This document shows positions 32,786 to 38,810 of a stretch of 38,810 nucleotides of DNA, one piece after another; the first letter of the stretch is position 1, and each line of letters opens with the position of its first letter. The position numbers and the translations under genes were made by a program. The DNA comes from Altererythrobacter sp. (GTDB lineage: Bacteria > Pseudomonadota > Alphaproteobacteria > Sphingomonadales > Sphingomonadaceae): contig JALRKY010000005.1 of the NCBI GenBank assembly GCA_023260985.1, positions 1-38,810 of the forward strand, read 5' to 3'. Below the pieces are notes generated by a model that was not told where the DNA came from, did not search any database, and was given only the letters and a program-made list of their open reading frames with translations.

Positions 32786-34141
32786 TCAAGCGCCGGGCGG
32801 AGGTTCCAGCGCGGCGGCCGGAGCCGACGCGTTCTTCTTCTGATAGGCATAGGCCGCCCACAAGCGAGCGATAGGGTCGCGTTTGCCGCCGATCTTGCGG
32901 AAAGTCGCGATGGCCTCATCATACTTGCCCTGCTCGGTCTGAGCGATGCCAAGGCGCGTCTCGACTTCGGCGGTATTCACGCCAGGCATACCCAGCGCCT
33001 TCGTGTAGAACTCCTCGGCCTTAGGATACTGGCCATAGCTGAGCAAGGTGTCGCCCGCAGCCACAACGGTGCGCAGCCCCACATTCGCGGCCCGCGCGTC
33101 GCTTTCGAGAGACGGCAATTCGCGTTCGTCGGCAGCGATTCGACCATTGGCGAGCTGAAGGGCATCTGCGAGGTAGATATCGTCACGGCTTGCTCGGCCA
33201 GAATTGAATGCGTCGTCGATCACGGTCTTAACCTCCTTCGGGAGGCGGCGCGCGTCGGCGGCTTCGACATAATCGCTATATTCGTACTTTTCCTGCAGTG
33301 CGCCGACCCGCAACGACAGGCGCAGCAGATCGAGCGTTTCGGGCCCATCGAGCGAGTTCATGTTGCGGGCGATATTGATCGCGTCGCGCCAGTTCGTTGC
33401 AGAGGGGTAGTCGATCACCCAACCGGTCACGAACTCATAAACCTGCGGAGTGACCTGATTATTATAGCCAACGCTGACTCCGCGCCTATACCACGTTTCC
33501 TCGACCTTCTCGCCATCGGCTTTCGCATTGGCGATCGCTTGCGCAAGGTAATTCAAACCGTCAGCATAACGCTGTTCTGAAATGAAGCTCTCCGCCATCA
33601 TCGTCTGCATGTCGGCAACAGATAGATCAGCGGTGGTAAACTGTGTGTCGATTGTATTCTGCAGGAAGACCCGTGATTCAGCGAACTGCCGCTGCGCATT
33701 CGACAACTGGTAAGCCATGAAGTTGAAGCGGCCGACCTGTTCGGGCGCCACCTTGCCGCTTTCGAGCATCAGTTTCATGCCTTGCAATTGCAACGTCTGG
33801 TCACCCGTCTTCGCACCGGCATTGTAGATCAAATTGCCCGCAACGTTCTTTTCATCTGAAGAAACGGTCAGCGCAAGCAGCGCCGGGAACTGGGTCTTGG
33901 CGGTCGCGATATCGCCGCCTTCGGTGTTCAGAGCTGCCTGAAGCGACTGGAACATTGCCACGAATTCTTTCGAATAGGCAGCAGCTTTTGCTTTCTTCTT
34001 TTCCTTCTTTTCGCGCTGGGCGAATGCAGGCTCGGCCACGACACCGCTGAGCAGCGCTGTACCCGTTGCGAGCGCGATCGCCAGCGCCAGATTCGAAACC
34101 GGCTTCTTGCCCGTGCGGCTGCTAGAAACGAAAAAACGCAT
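32786..34141 (-). CDS. Exported TPR-like repeat protein
   Basis: A 451-residue protein with a signal peptide (basic MRFFVSSSRTGKK, hydrophobic core LALAIALATGTALLSGVV, cleavage near AFA-Q), then a Lys-rich patch (REKKEKKKAK) and an alpha-helical region with tetratricopeptide-like spacing. The clearest TPR-type helices are near the end (SYGQYPKAEEFYTKALGM, TRLGIAQTEQGKYDEAIATFRKI). It is probably periplasmic and probably binds other proteins; no enzymatic motif is visible. AGGAG lies eight bases before the ATG at 34141. It is divergent from gyrA. I do not recognise a named family. Confidence 0.8.
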   Translation of the reverse strand: MRFFVSSSRTGKKPVSNLALAIALATGTALLSGVVAEPAFAQREKKEKKKAKAAAYSKEFVAMFQSLQAALNTEGGDIATAKTQFPALLALTVSSDEKNVAGNLIYNAGAKTGDQTLQLQGMKLMLESGKVAPEQVGRFNFMAYQLSNAQRQFAESRVFLQNTIDTQFTTADLSVADMQTMMAESFISEQRYADGLNYLAQAIANAKADGEKVEETWYRRGVSVGYNNQVTPQVYEFVTGWVIDYPSATNWRDAINIARNMNSLDGPETLDLLRLSLRVGALQEKYEYSDYVEAADARRLPKEVKTVIDDAFNSGRASRDDIYLADALQLANGRIAADERELPSLESDARAANVGLRTVVAAGDTLLSYGQYPKAEEFYTKALGMPGVNTAEVETRLGIAQTEQGKYDEAIATFRKIGGKRDPIARLWAAYAYQKKNASAPAAALEPPPGA

Positions 34142-34442
34142 TGAATTCTCTCCTGGAACCAAATCCTGAGCATCCGAAAAAGACGCTTCCATCTTTCATG
34201 CGGCGCAGCAATGGCCTGCTTGTCCGCATTTTGCAATTCCCGCTATGCGCAAGGGGCTGAACGGGCTTTGAATGAGGCGTGCAGGATTACGTTCATGCGG
34301 CGGGACGGACTTTGCGCCTTTGTGTGGAAAAAGGCCCGATGTTCCACTTATGATCCCGGTGAGCGGTGGCGAAAATCGCTCCCCTTCCCTACAAGGGATG
34401 AAGCCTTTCTACGGCCCGAAGCAAAGCTAGATCGGACCTGAT
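34142..34442. other. Intergenic region between TPR-like gene and gyrA
   Basis: About 300 bases with no supported gene, holding the divergent promoters of the TPR-like gene and gyrA. A -10-like TATGAT lies at 34349-34354 with only a poor -35 match (TGGAAA) 18 bases upstream. A short stem GAGCG/CGCTC occurs downstream of it in the presumed gyrA leader. A plus-strand frame open through much of the region lacks a ribosome site and family resemblance. Confidence 0.4.
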
Positions 34443-37271
34443 TTGAACGACGATACTGAAATCCTTCCCCCGCCCCGTCCCTTGGGCGAGTTTGAACGCG
34501 TCGACATCGTCGACGAGATGAAGACGAGTTACCTCGATTACGCTATGAGCGTGATCGTGAGCCGCGCGCTGCCTGACGTGCGCGACGGCCTCAAGCCGGT
34601 GCACCGGCGTATCCTTTTCGCCAGTCATGAAGGCGGATTCGTCGCTGGCAGGCCCTATCGCAAGAGCGCCAAGATCGTTGGCGACGTGATGGGTAACTAC
34701 CACCCGCATGGCGACGCCGCGATCTACGACGCACTGGCGCGTATGACTCAGCCATGGTCGATGCGCGTTCCGCTGGTCGACGGCCAGGGCAACTTCGGCT
34801 CGATGGACCCCGATCCACCGGCATCGATGCGTTACACCGAGGCGCGCCTTGCCCGTGTCGCCAATTCGCTGCTCGACGATCTCGACAAAGATACGGTCGA
34901 TTTCGCCGACAACTATGACGGTTCCCGCAGCGAGCCGACCGTTCTGCCCGCGCGTTTCCCCAACTTGTTAGTCAATGGGGCAGGCGGGATCGCGGTGGGC
35001 ATGGCGACAAACGTGCCACCGCACAATCTGGGCGAGGTGATCGACGGCTGCCTTGCCTATATCGAAAATCCGGCGATCACGACAGAAGAACTGATCGCTT
35101 ACATTCCCGGACCGGACTTCCCGACCGCCCCGCTGATCCTCGGCCAGTCGGGCAGCAAGGCCGCCTATACCACCGGGCGCGGCTCGATCCTGATGCGCGC
35201 ACGGCACGAAATCGAGAGCGGTCGCGGCGATCGCCAATCGATCGTGCTCACCTCTATCCCCTACCAGGTTGGCAAATCCGGCCTAGTAGAGAAGATCGCC
35301 GACGCGGCCAAGGAAAAGCGGATCGAGGGCATTTCCGACATTCGCGACGAATCGAGCCGGGAAGGCGTGCGGGTGGTGATCGACCTAAAGCGTGATGCCA
35401 CGCCTGAAGTTGTGCTCAACCAGCTGTGGCGCCACACTCCGGCGCAAGCGAGCTTCCCAGCCAACATGCTTGCGATCCGTGGCGGCAGGCCGGAAACGCT
35501 GATGCTGCGCGAGTTCATCCAGGCCTTCATCAACTTCCGCGAGGAAGTGATCACCCGTCGCACCAAGTTCGAACTGAACAAGGCTCGCGAAAGGGCGCAC
35601 ATCTTGCTGGGCCTTGTGGTCGCGGTATCGAACCTCGACAAAGTCGTTGCGATGATCCGCGGTTCGTCGAATCCGGCGGACGCACGCGCGAAGCTGCTCG
35701 CCAAGGAATGGCCAATTGGTGATATCGCCCAGTATATCCGGCTGGTCGAAGCGATCGAACCCAATGCCGAACAGGAAGGTGGCACCTATCGCCTCAGCGA
35801 ACGACAGGTGAAGGCCATTCTCGATCTGCGCCTCCATCGCCTGACTGCATTGGGCCGCGACGAGATCGGCGACGAGCTCAAGGAACTATCGCTGGCGATA
35901 GAGGAATATCTCTCGATCCTGGCCGATCGCGTAAAGCTCTATCGCGTGATGCGCGGTGAACTCGAGGAAGTTCGCGCCACCTATGCCACGCCGCGCATGT
36001 CCGAAATCGCACCTGCGTGGGACGGGCTCGAAGACGAAGACCTGATCGAGCACGAGGACATGGTCGTGACGGTTACGCTCGATGGCTACATCAAGCGCAC
36101 GCCGCTTTCGACCTTCCGTGCCCAGCGCCGCGGTGGCAAGGGCCGCGCCGGCATGTCCACCAAGGACGAGGATGCCATTGCCGAGATGTTCGTAACCAGC
36201 ACCCACAATCCGGTGCTGTTCTTCTCGACCGCAGGCAAGGTCTATCGCCTAAAGGTCTGGAAGCTGCCGGAAGGCGGCCCCAACACGCGCGGGCGGCCGA
36301 TCGTCAACATGCTCCCCGCACTCGACGAGGGCGAAACGATCCGCACCGTGTTGCCGCTGCCCGAGGACGAGGACAGCTGGGGGGCGCTGAGCGTGGTATT
36401 CGCAACCGCCAAGGGCAATGTCCGCCGCAACGGGATGGACGCTTTCACCAACATCCCCTCGAACGGCAAGTTTGCCATGAAGTTCGACGAGGACAGCGAA
36501 GACCGGCTGATCGGCGTGGCCTTGCTCGAAGCGAGCGACGACGTGTTGCTGGCAAGTAAGCAGGGAAAGGCGATCCGCTTTGCTGGGGACGATGTGCGCG
36601 AGTTCCAGTCGCGCACGTCCACCGGCGTGCGCGGCATGAATTTGAAGGTGGTTGACGAAGTCGTATCGCTCTCGATCCTGCACCGCGTCGGCACCGATGC
36701 CGAAGAACGCGAGCAATATCTCCGCTTCGCCCCGTGGAAGGCGGAGAGGGAGGGCGAGCCCGAGCTGGCTGCTGATCGTGTCGCCGAATTGCAGGAACGC
36801 GAGCAGTTCATCCTCACCGTCTGCGCGAATGGCTATGGCAAGGTCTCGTCAGCCTACGAATATCGCCGGATCGGACGTGGCGGCCAGGGCATCGCCAATA
36901 TCGACAATATCCCCCGCAATGGGCCGGTGGTGGCAAGCTTCCCCGTGCGCCATGGGCAACAATTGATGCTCGTGACCGACCAGGCGAAGCTTATCCGCCT
37001 GCCGCTGGACCTGCGCCATCTCACCGAAGAGGGCGATGCCGGTGAAAAGGCCTTCCGCGTCATCGGGCGCAGTTCTGCTGGTGTTCGGCTGTTCAATGTG
37101 GCCGAAGGCGAAACCATCGTCAGTGCGGTACTGATCGACGAAACCGAAGAACCCGAGAGCGAAGCCGAAGAGGCTGTAGTCGAAGAAATGGTAAGTCGCG
37201 GCGCAGCCGAGACCAAGCCTTACACTCCTCCGCAATCCGACGCAGATATCGAGGGTGAACCAAGCAAATGA
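34443..37271 (+). CDS. gyrA: DNA gyrase subunit A
   Basis: A 942-residue type II topoisomerase subunit that breaks and rejoins DNA during negative supercoiling. Catalytic Tyr131 lies in SMRYTEARL; the quinolone region is [15 protein letters not shown], with Ala92 at the position of E. coli Ser83 and Asp96 at that of Asp87. The GyrA box [11 protein letters not shown] opens the C-terminal DNA-wrapping beta-pinwheel, which identifies gyrase rather than topoisomerase IV. An acidic tail (residues about 895-910) ends the protein. The start is TTG; a stop lies five codons upstream and no ATG fits. The stop overlaps the dioxygenase gene (ATGA). Confidence 0.96.
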   Translation: MNDDTEILPPPRPLGEFERVDIVDEMKTSYLDYAMSVIVSRALPDVRDGLKPVHRRILFASHEGGFVAGRPYRKSAKIVGDVMGNYHPHGDAAIYDALARMTQPWSMRVPLVDGQGNFGSMDPDPPASMRYTEARLARVANSLLDDLDKDTVDFADNYDGSRSEPTVLPARFPNLLVNGAGGIAVGMATNVPPHNLGEVIDGCLAYIENPAITTEELIAYIPGPDFPTAPLILGQSGSKAAYTTGRGSILMRARHEIESGRGDRQSIVLTSIPYQVGKSGLVEKIADAAKEKRIEGISDIRDESSREGVRVVIDLKRDATPEVVLNQLWRHTPAQASFPANMLAIRGGRPETLMLREFIQAFINFREEVITRRTKFELNKARERAHILLGLVVAVSNLDKVVAMIRGSSNPADARAKLLAKEWPIGDIAQYIRLVEAIEPNAEQEGGTYRLSERQVKAILDLRLHRLTALGRDEIGDELKELSLAIEEYLSILADRVKLYRVMRGELEEVRATYATPRMSEIAPAWDGLEDEDLIEHEDMVVTVTLDGYIKRTPLSTFRAQRRGGKGRAGMSTKDEDAIAEMFVTSTHNPVLFFSTAGKVYRLKVWKLPEGGPNTRGRPIVNMLPALDEGETIRTVLPLPEDEDSWGALSVVFATAKGNVRRNGMDAFTNIPSNGKFAMKFDEDSEDRLIGVALLEASDDVLLASKQGKAIRFAGDDVREFQSRTSTGVRGMNLKVVDEVVSLSILHRVGTDAEEREQYLRFAPWKAEREGEPELAADRVAELQEREQFILTVCANGYGKVSSAYEYRRIGRGGQGIANIDNIPRNGPVVASFPVRHGQQLMLVTDQAKLIRLPLDLRHLTEEGDAGEKAFRVIGRSSAGVRLFNVAEGETIVSAVLIDETEEPESEAEEAVVEEMVSRGAAETKPYTPPQSDADIEGEPSK

Positions 37272-38110
37272 CGCTTGCAGTCACCCCGTCAGGGCAGGCC
37301 TGTGGCGCACGTGTCACCGGGGTTGACCTTGGCGGGGAGCTGTCGCCCGAATTGGTCTCTCAAATCCGCAAGGCATGGCTCGCTAAGCGGGTCCTGGTCT
37401 TTCCCGGGCAGCAAATGGACGATGATGCGCTTGAGCGTTTCACTGTCGCAATGGGCGGGTTTGGCGAGGATCCCTTCTTCGCCCCGATCGAAGGGCGCGA
37501 GCATATCGCTGCAATCCTGCGTGAGGCCGACGAAAAGACGCCTTTGTTCGCGGAAAACTGGCATAGCGACTGGAGCTTCCTGCCCCGCCCGCCTGCCGGC
37601 ACTTGCCTCCTCTCTGTGGATATACCGCCCATTGGCGGAGACACGCTGTTCGCCGACCAGATTGCGGCCTTCGCTGCACTGCCCGAAGAGCGGAAAGCCT
37701 ATCTCAGGACGCTGACCGCGATCCATAGCGCGCAATTGGCCTATGCGCCGGAAGGAGCATATGGCGAGAAGGACGAGGGTCGCTCGATGTCGATTCGGCC
37801 AAATGAAAGCGCACGCGCCACCCAAACGCATCCATTGGTACAGCGACACCCGGAAACCGGTGAGGAAGCGCTGTTCTCCACCTTGGGCTATGTCATCGGC
37901 ATCGACGGCATGGCACAGGCTGAGGCGATGGCACTGCTGTCAGAGCTGGCGCAGTGGCAGGGGCGCGAGGAGTTCACCTATCGTCACCGGTGGGAACGGG
38001 GAATGCTAGTGATCTGGGACAACCGCAGCGTGTTGCACAAGGCCACCGGCGGTTACGAAGGCCACCGCCGCGAATTGCACCGCACCACGATTGCCGCCTA
38101 CGGCAGCTGA
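37268..38110 (+). CDS. TauD/TfdA-type 2-oxoglutarate Fe(II) dioxygenase
   Basis: A 280-residue non-heme iron dioxygenase. The iron-binding facial triad is H99-x-D101 in NWHSDWSF and distal H257 in SVLHKATGG, with the 2-oxoglutarate-binding Arg in HRRELHRTTI (268 or 272). Length and motif order match the TauD/TfdA family, which hydroxylates taurine, chlorophenoxyacetates, alkylsulfates and other acids; the substrate here is not identifiable and no sulfonate transporter is adjacent. Overlap with gyrA by four bases suggests they share a transcript. The last 13 bases overlap the convergent YhhN gene. Confidence 0.9.
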   Translation: MTLAVTPSGQACGARVTGVDLGGELSPELVSQIRKAWLAKRVLVFPGQQMDDDALERFTVAMGGFGEDPFFAPIEGREHIAAILREADEKTPLFAENWHSDWSFLPRPPAGTCLLSVDIPPIGGDTLFADQIAAFAALPEERKAYLRTLTAIHSAQLAYAPEGAYGEKDEGRSMSIRPNESARATQTHPLVQRHPETGEEALFSTLGYVIGIDGMAQAEAMALLSELAQWQGREEFTYRHRWERGMLVIWDNRSVLHKATGGYEGHRRELHRTTIAAYGS

Positions 38111-38763
38111 TCGTCTTCCTCTGCCAATTCGTGGCGCAAAGTCTGCACCACGCCGGTCGCGATCAGGAACTGCCCGCCGAAATAGCACGGCCAGATCAGA
38201 TAATCGGGCAGGACGCCAAGGTCGATTGGGCCCAGATTGCCGAAGATCAGCCAGTCCGACACAACGAACAGCACAGCACCGATGCCAACGCGATAGCGCG
38301 GAAAGCGGCTCATCCAAGCGGTTGCGGCCATCAAGCCCAGTGCAGTCGCATAGAGCGTGACCATTGCGTCCCCGCTCAGGAACCAGCTCACCAGCGGCGT
38401 GCCGACCAGCAGGGCCGCAGCCAGCGCCATCTGGCTCACGGCATGACGCTCACGCGGATTATGAAGGTAGAGCCAGATCGCGATCGAATGCCCAACGAAG
38501 AACAGCCCGCCGCCCAATCTGAAATCGAACTCGATGCCAATATCGCCCAACGCACCGAACATCATAACGGCAGCGATCAGTGTGGCATTGGTCCCGCTCG
38601 CGCGCCGGATCGCGTAGAACGCGAGGCATCCGACCGCGAGCCCCTTGATCGCTGTCCGCCATATCTCGGCCAAGACGCTGTCCTGCACGAAATAGAAGGC
38701 AAGCGCCGCTGCAATGCTCGCAAGCAGCCAGGGCCGGTGTTCGATCAGCGCGCGTTTGGGCAT
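38098..38763 (-). CDS. YhhN/TMEM86-family membrane protein
   Basis: A 221-residue inner-membrane protein with about seven to eight hydrophobic helices. Segments such as MMFGALGDIGIEFDFRLGGG, FFVGHSIAIWLYL, GAVLFVVSDWLIFGN and YFGGQFLIATGVV match the YhhN family, whose members include lysoplasmalogenases that cleave vinyl-ether lysophospholipids. The conserved Asp residues in the GD-x-x-x and SD-x-L-I segments, thought to be catalytic, are present. GGAG sits five bases before the ATG. The enzymatic activity in bacteria of this type is not established. The window ends 47 bases upstream. Confidence 0.88.
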   Translation of the reverse strand: MPKRALIEHRPWLLASIAAALAFYFVQDSVLAEIWRTAIKGLAVGCLAFYAIRRASGTNATLIAAVMMFGALGDIGIEFDFRLGGGLFFVGHSIAIWLYLHNPRERHAVSQMALAAALLVGTPLVSWFLSGDAMVTLYATALGLMAATAWMSRFPRYRVGIGAVLFVVSDWLIFGNLGPIDLGVLPDYLIWPCYFGGQFLIATGVVQTLRHELAEEDDQLP

Positions 38764-38810
38764 GGAATCTCCGTCTCGTTTCAGTCTTGGACTTGATGAA
38801 TCACCGGGGC

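Noticed and set aside
1-38810. CRISPR array, prophage or complete insertion sequence
   Set aside because: No regularly spaced long repeats, no cas, integrase, transposase or phage structural genes were seen; the hexamer array at 7450 has units far too short for CRISPR.

Overview
The window is a GC-rich, densely packed chromosomal segment from an alphaproteobacterium. The most likely family is Erythrobacteraceae or a relative in Sphingomonadales. This is inferred from gene order (dusB-ntrB-ntrC-ntrY-ntrX-hfq-hflX next to mazG; tmk-holB-metG-tatD), a fused ispDF, a lipA-ratA pair, and an Hfq made of two fused Hfq domains. No database search was possible, so the family-level placement is an inference.

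Layout. 1-3850: the 3' end of rnr (RNase R), a universal stress protein gene on the minus strand, then pdhC (E2 of pyruvate dehydrogenase) and lpd (E3). 3873-8309: an accessory-looking stretch with lower GC and looser packing. It starts with what looks like the broken 5' end of a Kef-type antiporter gene, followed by a minus-strand nuclease-like secreted protein, a minus-strand FG-GAP/VCBS lipoprotein, a nitroreductase, an array of eight CGTCAC/GTGACG hexamers and a membrane-anchored unknown. It ends at the 3' end of a tRNA-Ser(UGA) gene. 8467-11225: a class IV aminotransferase overlapping a sulfotransferase-like gene, then a lytic transglycosylase. 11319-17362: a tight co-directional run of D,D-carboxypeptidase, tmk, holB, metG, tatD, a PhnP-like hydrolase and a small membrane protein. 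Most junctions in it overlap by a few bases.

17433-27441: mazG faces the long minus-strand block dusB-ntrB-ntrC-ntrY-ntrX-hfq-hflX, which carries two nitrogen-type two-component systems and RNA-based regulation. 27522-30580: ispDF and pncC read forward and meet ratA and lipA coming the other way. 30662-32616: a compact inorganic-carbon cassette of an SbtA-like bicarbonate transporter, its PII-like SbtB partner and a beta-carbonic anhydrase. 32786-38763: a TPR-like exported protein (minus), gyrA, a TauD/TfdA-type dioxygenase and a YhhN-family membrane protein (minus).

How the parts fit. Most of the window is conserved housekeeping: central carbon (PDH, lipoate), cell wall, DNA replication, translation, isoprenoid precursors and nitrogen signalling. 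The parts most worth a second look are the tandem-domain Hfq with different rim residues in its two halves, the SbtA-SbtB-carbonic anhydrase operon in an apparently heterotrophic lineage, the hexamer array at 7450-7539, and the accessory block that appears to have replaced most of an antiporter gene. No CRISPR array, complete insertion sequence, integrase or phage structural gene was seen.
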